A stretch of DNA of 64,000 bases from Pedobacter boryungensis. Lineage in GTDB: Bacteria > Bacteroidota > Bacteroidia > Sphingobacteriales > Sphingobacteriaceae. Positions 51,163 to 59,789 of this stretch are shown here, piece by piece. Under the pieces are notes generated by a model that worked only from the letters and a program-made list of their open reading frames with translations, ran no database searches and was not told the DNA's origin. Where the stretch lies: positions 1,116,001-1,180,000 of the forward strand of contig NZ_JABMKV010000001.1 of assembly GCF_013204825.1 (NCBI RefSeq), read 5' to 3'. A program made the translations under genes and the position numbers. Each line of letters starts with the position of its first letter. Positions within the stretch are counted from its first letter, which is position 1.

Positions 51163-51543
51163 ATGATGAAAAAAAGCATATACGTACTTGAGGATGAGGC
51201 TGTTCTTCGTGAACTCTTCACCTACCTTTTAAGCCAGGATGGCTTCCAAGTTAGCGCCTACCCTAATGCTACCACATTCCATGCCGCCCTTGGACAGCAT
51301 GATCTTCCGGATATGATGTTATTGGATGTTTGTTTGCCAGATGGAAACGGTGCTGACATCTGTAAGGAACTCAAATCGCATAAACAGACAAAAGACATTC
51401 CTATTTTAATTATGTCTGCAACGGACGACCTGCTCTCCATAAAAATCGAGAGCAGCGCCGATGATCACCTGGAAAAGCCTTTTGATATAGACACGTTCAA
51501 GGAAAAAACGAGAAAGCTTGCCAGCATGACCGTTAGGTTATAA
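51163..51543 (+). CDS. Stand-alone response-regulator receiver
   Basis: 126 residues: VLEDEAVLREL, Asp55 in MLLDVCLPDGNG, switch IMSATDD and Lys in HLEKPFDI. It is a near relative of the receiver at 44799. No kinase is adjacent: the next gene is a convergent peptidase, so its partner is one of the other kinases of the island. Confidence 0.93.
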   Translation: MMKKSIYVLEDEAVLRELFTYLLSQDGFQVSAYPNATTFHAALGQHDLPDMMLLDVCLPDGNGADICKELKSHKQTKDIPILIMSATDDLLSIKIESSADDHLEKPFDIDTFKEKTRKLASMTVRL

Positions 51544-51599
51544 AAAAATGTTGGTAGAGTTGAGCAACCAGTGATTACTAGAGAATTTATCGAAAGAAA

Positions 51600-53411
51600 T
51601 CATTTTCCTTCTCTAATAAATTTCACCGCTCGTTGTAGGTGTGCATCTTCCTCCCCACTTAACTCTTTGGCAGATGCTTTAAAATAAATATCAGGTTTAA
51701 TACCAATTCGCTGAGTTTCCTTTCCATCTGGATAAAAAATACCGTTACCAGTAAAGCTAAAACGATACTCACCTGGTAAGGTCAATCTTTTTACATCACC
51801 ATCGGCACCTGCCGTTTGACTACCGATAACCGTAGTATTGCCATTTAACTGGCGCAACATCATAGCAAACCACTCGCCCATGCTTTGGGTATTTTCATCT
51901 GTTAAAATCACTATTTCACCCTTATATAACTCTCCTATAGGTTTTGAGCCATCTTTGGCTACATGCATATAATTTTCAATTCCTTCTCTAAGTAGAAAAG
52001 CTCCTGGATCTTTTAAGTCTACTGCATAATAACGGGCAAATACAAATGGAGATTTACCCAAAAGCAAAGGCAAATAATAACTAAAAAAACCTGGTGACTG
52101 TGGATACTTTCTCATATCGACAATGATGGCCTTTTTACTTTTTAATTCGGCTGATAAAATAATAAGATCTTTTTCTCGAGGTAGATCTTTATCAAACAAA
52201 TCGCCCGCTCTAAACAAGGTTATATCCTCACCTATATTTTCTTTGCCTTTGATACTTTTTTCTTTTATTCTTTTCTGTACAATATCATTTTCTATCAGTT
52301 TCACATTTTCTTTTTGAGAACGGTCCAACATTACTAATGTTAAGTTTAAATAAGCTTTATCTCTTTTAACTTTTACGCTTAAAGTTCCACTTGGTAAATT
52401 GCTAAAGGCAAAAGTATCTCCTCGGTTATTATTAGATGTACTCAATTCTCTATACATAACTGCGTCATTAGATGCAGGAAGCAAGGCTCCTCTTTCTTTA
52501 AGCCAACGTTCTATTTTTATTCCATTAATGGCAACAATCTCATCTCCTGCCTTCAACTCACTACTATTTTTCAAGGAGTCGTTTAAGAATTTCTTAATGA
52601 TGATACCTTTTAGCTCCGCTTTATAATCAAATGGCGGATAATATCTAACATTAAAAATAGTACTGGTCATTTTCAAATTTCCAGTCTCCATCAATTCTCC
52701 CCCATGTGTATCATTAATTGCAACAGCCAACATTAATATACTTTTTTCATAGCCTAACCTATCATTGATCTTTCTAAAAACCGGTACCATTTCTATTAAA
52801 ATCGCTTTCCAATCCCTATCCATCATATATTTATAAGGAAATAGGTATTCAACAGCATTCCAGGTTTTAGCTAAGGTCAACAAATTCATTTTTTCTTCGT
52901 TAAAAGCATAATTAGCATAAGAACCTTCATTTGGCAAATCTCCTTCATACCAAACAGATGGGATATATTGATGCTTAGCGCTCAGATTAACTTGATTGGA
53001 TAGTGCTACTAACTGTTCTCTCAATGTGCTCGAAAAGTATTTGTTTTTTATCCAGTTATAATCAACATTTTTAAGCAGATGCTGGTAGTTGTTCAATTTT
53101 TTGCGATCGTAACCATTTGCTACTGCATCTAAAGAAACATCTACAGTGCCTATCAGTGATGACATCAATTGATTGAATTGATTCTCATTAGCATCTTTTA
53201 CGGAATCGATGAGTGACAGAAACACTTTGTCGGCATCAAATTTTCCAGCAATACTTTTTCGTGATTTGTATTTAACCAATCCCCATATCTGGATAAACCG
53301 TTGGATGTTCTCATTTTGAATTTTAACGTTGAGCTGCTGTGCCTGTACATTAGTTGTATTTAACAATAGGATAGCTAACAGCAATAGGAAGTTATATTTA
53401 ATTGTTTTCAT
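51600..53411 (-). CDS. Exported S41-family peptidase with PDZ domain
   Basis: 603 residues with a signal peptide (1-24). An N-terminal helical cap (about 25-250) precedes a PDZ segment (ELKAGDEIVAINGIKI). The S41 protease core has a nucleophile in ENTQSMGEW and downstream SQTAGADGD with RIGIKPD. This resembles the C-terminal processing or tricorn-core-like peptidases of Bacteroidota. It would work in the periplasm or outside. It is convergent with the receiver gene and divergent from the LytS-type kinase. Confidence 0.9.
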   Translation of the reverse strand: MKTIKYNFLLLLAILLLNTTNVQAQQLNVKIQNENIQRFIQIWGLVKYKSRKSIAGKFDADKVFLSLIDSVKDANENQFNQLMSSLIGTVDVSLDAVANGYDRKKLNNYQHLLKNVDYNWIKNKYFSSTLREQLVALSNQVNLSAKHQYIPSVWYEGDLPNEGSYANYAFNEEKMNLLTLAKTWNAVEYLFPYKYMMDRDWKAILIEMVPVFRKINDRLGYEKSILMLAVAINDTHGGELMETGNLKMTSTIFNVRYYPPFDYKAELKGIIIKKFLNDSLKNSSELKAGDEIVAINGIKIERWLKERGALLPASNDAVMYRELSTSNNNRGDTFAFSNLPSGTLSVKVKRDKAYLNLTLVMLDRSQKENVKLIENDIVQKRIKEKSIKGKENIGEDITLFRAGDLFDKDLPREKDLIILSAELKSKKAIIVDMRKYPQSPGFFSYYLPLLLGKSPFVFARYYAVDLKDPGAFLLREGIENYMHVAKDGSKPIGELYKGEIVILTDENTQSMGEWFAMMLRQLNGNTTVIGSQTAGADGDVKRLTLPGEYRFSFTGNGIFYPDGKETQRIGIKPDIYFKASAKELSGEEDAHLQRAVKFIREGK

Positions 53412-53544
53412 ATATATTTTTGTTTAACTCCTCAAATGTCTGTATCTAAAATTGCTAAAGGAAAAACGATTGACGAACGCCACACTTCCCTTGACAAGAA
53501 TGAATTATGTAGCAATCAATCTTTGTGTATGTATTAACCAGTCT

Positions 53545-53569
53545 TGTCAATAAAATTGACCACTTAGTG
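53545..53569. promoter_or_regulatory. Two abutting perfect palindromes upstream of the LytS/LytTR pair
   Basis: GTCAAT-AAA-ATTGAC (53545-53559) is directly followed, sharing one base, by CCACT-T-AGTGG (53559-53569), 44 bases upstream of the sensor kinase ATG. They could be regulator half-sites, but palindromes this short can occur by chance. Confidence 0.4.
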
Positions 53570-53612
53570 GATTATTTTTCTTGACATTCTTAATTTAACT
53601 TACTTTTAAACC

Positions 53613-54656
53613 ATGAAGAAACGACTAATTATTCACCTACATATTGGCTATTGGTTATTGGTGCTGACGCAAATTTTACTCGTTGCTCTGGGTACCGGGG
53701 TTATGGGTACACAATTCGATTGGCGCTTATTCCTCTCCATTGTATTGCCTGTTAAAGTATTACAAACTGCCTGTTCTGCCTTATTTTTTTATGTAAATTA
53801 CCTGTTGTTGGTTCCATATGTGCTAAAAGAGGGAAGCATTATTAAATATATAGGTTCCTTGTTAGGATGTATACTTGTATTCAGCCCGCTCTATTACTTG
53901 ATGGAACAAATTGTATATCCATTAATTGGCTGGAAAAGCTATAGCATGGACCTCGATTTCCTTTTCGCATTCTTTGTTACCTTAGCGGCAAATTTTTTGA
54001 ATATATTTTTAGGTTTATTGCTCAGCTATCTCATGGACTGGCGCAGCATCCGTGCTGAGAAAGAGGTTGTTGAAAAGGAGCAGCTTAAAACAGAACTTGC
54101 CTTTTTAAAATCGCAGGTAAACCCACATTATCTGTTCAACACCATTAATGATATTTATTCCCTCACCCAACAACAATCTGAGGAGGCTCCAGAAGCACTG
54201 CTTAAGCTTTCAGAACTGCTTCGCTATATGTTAAGAGAGAGTGATGATCCTTACGTACCTCTAATCAATGAGATAGATTACCTGAATAACGTGATTGATT
54301 TACAAAAGATTGGACAAAAAGGACAATCGCATATTAATTTTAAGCTAGTAGGCGAAATTGGTCAACAAAAGATTGCGCCATTGATTCTTATTAATTTTAT
54401 TGAGAATGCCTTCAAACACGGTGTTTTTAAAAATAGTGAAGAACCAATAGAAATTTTAATTACTGTTGACAGACATAATTTTCATTTGCATCTTCGCAAT
54501 AAGATCAATATGGCTAAAAAAGACAAAACTGGTGGAATTGGCCATGTCAATGTGAAAAGACGTTTGTCATTAATCTATCCAAATAGACATGAACTTTTAA
54601 TTGACCAGCAAAGCGATACTTTTATCGTTGATTTAAAAATTGACCTATATGATTAG
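53613..54656 (+). CDS. LytS-type sensor histidine kinase (His_kinase family)
   Basis: 347 residues: four membrane helices (about 8-28, 38-70, 78-100, 115-140), then a coiled linker and the His_kinase motif QVNPHYLFNTINDIYSL (His172) and an ATPase domain (FIENAFKHG, GGIGHVNVKRRL). This is the only kinase of the island that sits in the membrane. Its stop overlaps the start of the LytTR regulator by eight bases, so the two form a classic pair. Confidence 0.94.
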   Translation: MKKRLIIHLHIGYWLLVLTQILLVALGTGVMGTQFDWRLFLSIVLPVKVLQTACSALFFYVNYLLLVPYVLKEGSIIKYIGSLLGCILVFSPLYYLMEQIVYPLIGWKSYSMDLDFLFAFFVTLAANFLNIFLGLLLSYLMDWRSIRAEKEVVEKEQLKTELAFLKSQVNPHYLFNTINDIYSLTQQQSEEAPEALLKLSELLRYMLRESDDPYVPLINEIDYLNNVIDLQKIGQKGQSHINFKLVGEIGQQKIAPLILINFIENAFKHGVFKNSEEPIEILITVDRHNFHLHLRNKINMAKKDKTGGIGHVNVKRRLSLIYPNRHELLIDQQSDTFIVDLKIDLYD

Positions 54657-55368
54657 ATGCATCGTTGTAGATGACAAGCCCCTAGCCATTGATGTTTTAA
54701 AGCATTACATCGCTAAAGTTCCGTCGCTAACATTAAGTTTTTGTACCACTAACCCGCTAGAAGCCTTAAACAAGGTACTTGAAGGTGAGGTGGATCTGGT
54801 TTTCTTGGACATACAAATGCCTGAACTTACAGGTCTACAATTTATGAAAATCGTTAAAAATAAGTGTTTAGTAGTTTTAACTACTGCCTATGCTGAGTTT
54901 GCACTGGAAGGTTTCGATAATGATGCTGTTGATTACCTTTTAAAGCCAGTGTCATTTGAGCGGTTTTATAAAGCGGTAGAAAAAACACAATTGATTTTAA
55001 ACGGTCGAGCAGAACTAGTTAAAACAAGCACTAAATCGCTTACAAAGGAGAAAGAGCTCACCCATATCTTTGTAAAAACAGAATACAAACTGGTTAGAAT
55101 TAACATAACGGATATTCTATATGTTGAGGGTTTACAAAATTATGTGATGATTTATACGGCTACAGGAAAAATTACGAGTCTTCAAACCATGAAAAAAACA
55201 GAAGATCAGCTACCTACAGCTCAATTTATTCGAATCCATAAATCTTTTATCGTAGCCATTAATAAGATTAACAGTGTGGAACGGAATATGGTAAGCATTG
55301 GCGATAAAAAGATAGCAATAGGTGAAGTTTATCGTGAGTCTTTTTATCAGGCAATAGCAAATGGTTAA
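54649..55368 (+). CDS. LytTR-type response regulator
   Basis: 239 residues from ATG at 54649 (a TTG nine bases earlier is the alternative). Receiver: CIVVDDKPLA, Asp54 in VFLDIQMPELTG, and Lys in YLLKPVSFE. LytTR DNA-binding domain about 135-235 (HIFVKTEYKLVRI, DILYVEGLQNYVMIYT, FIRIHKSFIVAINKI). It is coupled to the upstream LytS-type kinase. Confidence 0.95.
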   Translation: MIRCIVVDDKPLAIDVLKHYIAKVPSLTLSFCTTNPLEALNKVLEGEVDLVFLDIQMPELTGLQFMKIVKNKCLVVLTTAYAEFALEGFDNDAVDYLLKPVSFERFYKAVEKTQLILNGRAELVKTSTKSLTKEKELTHIFVKTEYKLVRINITDILYVEGLQNYVMIYTATGKITSLQTMKKTEDQLPTAQFIRIHKSFIVAINKINSVERNMVSIGDKKIAIGEVYRESFYQAIANG

Positions 55369-55381
55369 CATAAATAGCTAA

Positions 55382-56158
55382 CTATGAATAAAGCTTTTGT
55401 TCATCTGTATAATAAGCAGTACGACCACCTATCTTCTCAGATTTAACCTTCCCTCCAGTTGGAGATTTCTCAATCTTAGATCCGTGTACCTTCATAAAAT
55501 CTCTAAGTTCACCCACCAATTCGTCCTCATTCTCCGCAGCGATATCAGAAATGGCTTTTTCAAGTACACCCTTTAAACTCCTAAAGAGAGTTTTCACTTC
55601 TTTATCTGGAATGGTGTTGGCAATAGAAAAAGGAGAAATTCCTGCATCCCATAAGATCTCATCGGCATAAGAATTACCTATGCCACGCATCAGCTTCTGA
55701 TCCATCAATACTTCCTTAACCATTTTCTTTTTCTTGGCAAGTAGGTCAGTAAAGTAACTTGCCCCCATCTCCAAGGCATCTGGAGACTTTTGTGTTTCGG
55801 GGTTGAGCGTTGGTGTAGCTTGCTTTAAAATATCTACAACAGCAAATCCTTCACCACCAGAAAAGTGAAACGCAAAAACAGTGTGCTTTGGAAGCGTAGC
55901 ATTTTTTTCTAAGGCTTTTAGTTCTCCTCGAAGCATCAGATGAAGTCCTAAAACATGTTCTCCAGCAAAATGGAATTGCAAAGTCTTTCCTTCCCTACTG
56001 ACAGTAGAAAGTTTTTTTCCTTCGAGGGCAGATTTCACTTCACTTGACGAAGGCTTAAATTTCTTAGCTACCTTAACTTCAATTTCTTTTAAAGTTTTAC
56101 CCTTAAATCTGCGTGATAATATTTGTGCAAATACAGTAAGATCTGGTAATTCTGCCAT
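55382..56158 (-). CDS. Divergent Fpg/Nei-family DNA glycosylase-like protein
   Basis: 258 residues over the full Fpg/Nei length. The N-terminus reads MAELPDLTVF; the family normally has MPELPE, where Pro2 forms the Schiff base and Glu3 assists. Here Pro2 is Ala while Glu3 stays. Also visible are the REGKTLQFHF lysine region and the H2TH segment (KEVLMDQKLMRGIGNSYADEILWDAGISP). In the C-terminal finger the four zinc cysteines are missing (SPTGGKVKSEKIGGRTAYYTDEQ), but the loop Arg (GGRTAYY) is kept, as in zincless NEIL1-like enzymes. It may repair DNA by another nucleophile, or only bind DNA. Confidence 0.88.
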   Translation of the reverse strand: MAELPDLTVFAQILSRRFKGKTLKEIEVKVAKKFKPSSSEVKSALEGKKLSTVSREGKTLQFHFAGEHVLGLHLMLRGELKALEKNATLPKHTVFAFHFSGGEGFAVVDILKQATPTLNPETQKSPDALEMGASYFTDLLAKKKKMVKEVLMDQKLMRGIGNSYADEILWDAGISPFSIANTIPDKEVKTLFRSLKGVLEKAISDIAAENEDELVGELRDFMKVHGSKIEKSPTGGKVKSEKIGGRTAYYTDEQKLYS

Positions 56159-56344
56159 AACATTAAATTTTGTTGTAAATGTTTACCTATTGCAGCATTT
56201 TAACAGACTGCGTTCAACTTCGTAACATTCGTCATCAAAAAATTGTTTTGCAACTTCCGTTCGACTGCCAAAAACAATTTTAAATCCATAATGTTAACCT
56301 ATTCAACTGCAAAAGGCAGCGCAACTAATTAAAAACAAAAAGCT

Positions 56345-56566
56345 ATGGCCCACCTAGAAGTAGAACCTAAACCAAAACGTCCCTGGTGGTTTTGGCTCCT
56401 GACCATCATCGTACTGATACTTGTTGGACTAACCCTCGTGAGAAAATGCGATGCAGAAAAATCTGATGCAATGCGTGCTCAAAAGGACACAACAACAATT
56501 TTTGACACAAGTGCTCCTTACCAGAATGTGTCAATTTTGAAAATTGCAAATAATAGCGTTACCTAA
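56345..56566 (+). CDS. Small single-pass membrane protein
   Basis: 73 residues: a basic N-terminus (EPKPKRPWW), one membrane helix (about 14-32, WFWLLTIIVLILVGLTLV) and a polar tail. No family recognised. It precedes the PRC-barrel gene by 22 bases and may be co-transcribed with it. Confidence 0.65.
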   Translation: MAHLEVEPKPKRPWWFWLLTIIVLILVGLTLVRKCDAEKSDAMRAQKDTTTIFDTSAPYQNVSILKIANNSVT

Positions 56567-56588
56567 ACAAACACATCAACTAAAAATC

Positions 56589-57281
56589 ATGGCACAACAT
56601 ACCTATCAATCCTTAAAAGAATTATCAAGCTCCGACTTCCAGATCGTAAACGGTGAACCGAACATTATCGGCTGGGAAGTGAAATCCGAAACAGGTACCT
56701 ATATTGGAGAAGTAGAAGAACTACTTTTCGATCCGGAAACCAGATCAGTAAGATACTTAATTATTGACCTCGATGACAATGATCTTTCTATCGATGATAA
56801 ACGGGTAATGATCCCGATCGGTATTGCTCATTTACACACCAGCGATGATGAAGTTGTGTTACCGAATATACATCTAGACCAGTATAATGCACTTCCAGCA
56901 TACGAAGCCGACAAAATTGGTCCAGACACAGAGGCTTATATCCGCAATGTTATAGGCAGCCCTGCAGCATTAAGGATGGAGGAAAAAATGATAGATTTTG
57001 ATCAACAACAGTTTTATGCGCATCAACATTTTGATACTGGTAGTTTCTACCAGCGTGGTGGAAACCCTGAAAGGGCTAACGAGCAAAAATCCATCCATGA
57101 GATGATCGAAAGGTCAAAAGCTAACAATTTACACGCAGCCGATGAGCACACTGGAGAAAATACCCACCACAATGAACAGCATCAAATTAAACCTTGGCTA
57201 CAGCCTGGTGCCTCGCACAACCAAGGTGGAGATCAGCACAAGGGAGAAGGTGACCCAGAGAGACCTGAATATCAAGCTTAG
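56589..57281 (+). CDS. PRC-barrel domain protein
   Basis: 230 residues from ATG at 56589; the TTG-initiated extension overlaps the previous gene and is unlikely. A PRC-barrel domain (about 15-95: IIGWEVKSETGTYIGEVEELLFD, VRYLIIDL, RVMIPIG) is followed by an acidic, His- and Gln-rich tail with no clear fold (HQHFDTGSF, ENTHHNEQHQ). PRC-barrels occur in photosynthetic reaction centre H subunits, RimM and small stress proteins; the last is likely here. Confidence 0.88.
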   Translation: MAQHTYQSLKELSSSDFQIVNGEPNIIGWEVKSETGTYIGEVEELLFDPETRSVRYLIIDLDDNDLSIDDKRVMIPIGIAHLHTSDDEVVLPNIHLDQYNALPAYEADKIGPDTEAYIRNVIGSPAALRMEEKMIDFDQQQFYAHQHFDTGSFYQRGGNPERANEQKSIHEMIERSKANNLHAADEHTGENTHHNEQHQIKPWLQPGASHNQGGDQHKGEGDPERPEYQA

Positions 57282-57355
57282 AAAAATAGTTAAGGGAGTG
57301 CCTGTAGCACTCCCATTTACATATACTCCAATGAACATCAAACACCAATAAATTA

Positions 57356-57844
57356 ATGCCAAACTCAAATAATTCCTCACTTCATCAATTTTTCGCACAG
57401 CGCATTGATCAAGCGGAAAAACTAGAAAAGTTTTCAGAAAAAAAATACGCTAAGCTTACTAAAGTTGCTCATACAGATGAGCTTGCTAAATGTTTGCATC
57501 CAGAATCTACTGACATACTTGCTCATCAGCAACGTTTATCCTTAATCAAAAAGCTGGTACCTAAAACGTCTCAACTAGAAATAAAATATGAATTGCCCGT
57601 GTTACAATTAAAATCAAAGGCAAACCCTACTCAAGACTTATTGATTATCGAGAATGCGTTAAACATTCAAAACCAGAAGTTAGCCATTTATGAGTTGCTC
57701 CATCCAATAGCGGTAGCGCTCAACTTGGAAACCGTACCAGCGCTTATTGAGCAGACCATCTCCGATAATCGAAACACCAATACCTGGCTCCGACAAATTG
57801 TTCAGAACATAGTTGCACCTATACTCACTGAAAACAACTCATAG
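57356..57844 (+). CDS. Helical protein, weakly DUF892/YciF-like
   Basis: 162 residues, all helical, starting SLHQFFAQRIDQAEKLEKFSEK, which recalls the first helix of ferritin-like DUF892 (YciF) proteins. Metal-binding Glu/His positions are not clearly conserved, so the relation is tentative. It lies 74 bases after the PRC-barrel gene on the same strand. Confidence 0.65.
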   Translation: MPNSNNSSLHQFFAQRIDQAEKLEKFSEKKYAKLTKVAHTDELAKCLHPESTDILAHQQRLSLIKKLVPKTSQLEIKYELPVLQLKSKANPTQDLLIIENALNIQNQKLAIYELLHPIAVALNLETVPALIEQTISDNRNTNTWLRQIVQNIVAPILTENNS

Positions 57845-57924
57845 CAGTTAAAGAAGAGCCGAAATCCTATATAGTTAACAATTACGAATAAAAATTTCAG
57901 AAATAAGAATTCTGGCTACAGCTG

Positions 57925-58686
57925 CTAATAAGTATCCCGTACCAGCTGACGCAAGGTATTTAAGTTTTCATGAGCCTGCCCCAGCGTATTGTTAAAATAA
58001 ACAAAGACCTTTTTTCCCTGTTCGAGCCATTCGGTTACATAGCCTGCATATTCATACAACACATCATCTGAATAGCTTCCACGGTAATTTCCACTTGGAC
58101 CATGAAAGCGTAGGTAAATAAAATCCATTTGATCATCTCTTAAGGGCGAAGAGGCAGCACCTTTATCATGGATCACCATTCCTAAAGAAAACTCTTCTAA
58201 TACTTCATAAACCTCATCTATATAAAGTGAGGGATGGCGAAACTCTAGAGCGATTTTCCAATCCTGATCAGGGTCATTTTGCCGAAGAATTCCCATTAAC
58301 AGATGCAGTTGCGCAAAATGGCTAATCCGCACACTAGGAGGAAATTGGACTAGCAAGCAACCCTTTTTATCCCCAACATGGTTGATCACATCGAAAAAAT
58401 GGGTCACCAATTGTGGATCAAAAGCCAAATCCTTATTATGCGTAATTTCCTTAAACAACTTAAAGGTAAACCTAAATTCTTCAGGTACATCGTTAGCCCA
58501 TTTAGATAGCGTCCGACCCTGTGGGATTTTATAAAAAGAAGAATTGACCTCAATCGTATCCATTAACGAGGCATAATAACATAACCTACTTTTATCCTGA
58601 AATTCTTCTGGATAATAAAGCTTATTTGGTACAGGTAGCAAAAGCCCACTAGTTCCTGAATAGTAGTGTTCAAATGGTATATTCAT
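57925..58686 (-). CDS. DUF72 (YecE-like) protein
   Basis: 253 residues with DUF72 features: YYSGTSGLLLP, FYKIPQGRTLSKWANDVPEEFRFTFKLFKEITH, LLVQFPPSV, ALEFRHPSL and YLRFHGPSGNYRGSYSD. The fold is a TIM barrel; function unknown, with a proposed nuclease or DNA-processing role in some contexts. It stands alone on the minus strand. Confidence 0.92.
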   Translation of the reverse strand: MNIPFEHYYSGTSGLLLPVPNKLYYPEEFQDKSRLCYYASLMDTIEVNSSFYKIPQGRTLSKWANDVPEEFRFTFKLFKEITHNKDLAFDPQLVTHFFDVINHVGDKKGCLLVQFPPSVRISHFAQLHLLMGILRQNDPDQDWKIALEFRHPSLYIDEVYEVLEEFSLGMVIHDKGAASSPLRDDQMDFIYLRFHGPSGNYRGSYSDDVLYEYAGYVTEWLEQGKKVFVYFNNTLGQAHENLNTLRQLVRDTY

Positions 58687-58831
58687 TCTAATTCTACAAC
58701 AATAACTAGTAAAAATTGTTCCTGATATTTCATTCAGATACGCTAAAACCTAAGTTATTCCAATTATAAAAGCTTTTTCTTAAACAAAACTTTTCTGCCA
58801 CTGTTATCTTTTCATATCAACAATAGAAACT

Positions 58832-59581
58832 ATGGAAAATACTCTTTCAAACAACATTATAAATAAGCTCAAAGACATTAACATTAAACCAACAGGAACT
58901 GCAAACATTGATACAGGTGAACGTGCATTATCTTTTCTTGGAGGGACTTACTTACTATACAAATCATTCAAGCTCATCACCACTCATCCAGTACTCGCAC
59001 TTGAAGGAGTAGCTGCAAGTGGATTGCTAATTTACCGTGGAGCAACAGGAGTTTGTCCGGTATATAGAGCACTTGACATTGATACCACTGATCCAGAAGC
59101 CCTGCAGATTACCGAAACCTTAACGGTTAACGCACCCAGAGAAAAGGTATACGCCTTTTGGAGGGAATTAGCTAACCTACCTAAATTTATGTCGCACCTG
59201 AAACAAGTCATTGAAAACAGTGCAACACACTCACACTGGGCAGCACAGATCCCGGGCAACCCTATTCCACTTACATGGAATGCAGAAATTACCCATGAAG
59301 AACAAGGAAGTTATATCGGCTGGCAGTCAACACAGGGTTCGATGATTGAACATGCTGGAAAAATTACCTTCACAGATACTCTTAATGCTATCGGAACTGA
59401 ACTCCATGTAGAACTTAACTATTTTGCCCCTGCTGGCAGTGTAGGACGCACAATAACTTCGCTATTTAATGGTTTATTTGAAAAAATGATAAGGAAAGAT
59501 ATCCAAAGTTTCAAAGATTATGTTGAGCAAGCAGATTTCTTAAATTATGCTGGCTTAACTGCACCAGAAACAGCATCCTAA
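58832..59581 (+). CDS. DUF2892 membrane anchor fused to an SRPBCC (START-like) domain
   Basis: 249 residues. The N-terminal half (about 20-90) is the YgaP-like DUF2892 region (TGERALSFLGGTYLLYKSF, GVAASGLLIYRGATGVCPVYRAL) with two membrane-tending segments. Residues about 97-235 form an SRPBCC ligand-binding domain (ETLTVNAPREKVYAFWRELANLPKFMSHLKQV). This fusion is common in soil bacteria and linked to stress responses, but the ligand is unknown. Confidence 0.9.
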   Translation: MENTLSNNIINKLKDINIKPTGTANIDTGERALSFLGGTYLLYKSFKLITTHPVLALEGVAASGLLIYRGATGVCPVYRALDIDTTDPEALQITETLTVNAPREKVYAFWRELANLPKFMSHLKQVIENSATHSHWAAQIPGNPIPLTWNAEITHEEQGSYIGWQSTQGSMIEHAGKITFTDTLNAIGTELHVELNYFAPAGSVGRTITSLFNGLFEKMIRKDIQSFKDYVEQADFLNYAGLTAPETAS

Positions 59582-59789
59582 GTTATCCTAACCAACACAT
59601 GCAATTTTACACCATGCCACCTGCAATAATTAACAGGTGACATGATGATTGGTCAATTTTGCCCGGAACAAGCGTGTGAAATGGATATCGCAAAGTGTAG
59701 CCGAATAACGTACAAAAAATGCGAAACTGGGTCTAAATTACTTTTAACCTCAATAAATCTAATCCAATAAAAAACAATCATATAGAATT

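Noticed and set aside
56544..56588. TTG-initiated extension of the PRC-barrel protein
   Set aside because: It overlaps the preceding small gene in another frame, and ATG at 56589 fits the family start.
59618..59639. Short stem CACCTG / CAGGTG after the SRPBCC gene
   Set aside because: Only six pairs with a 10-base loop and no T-run; not enough for a terminator call.
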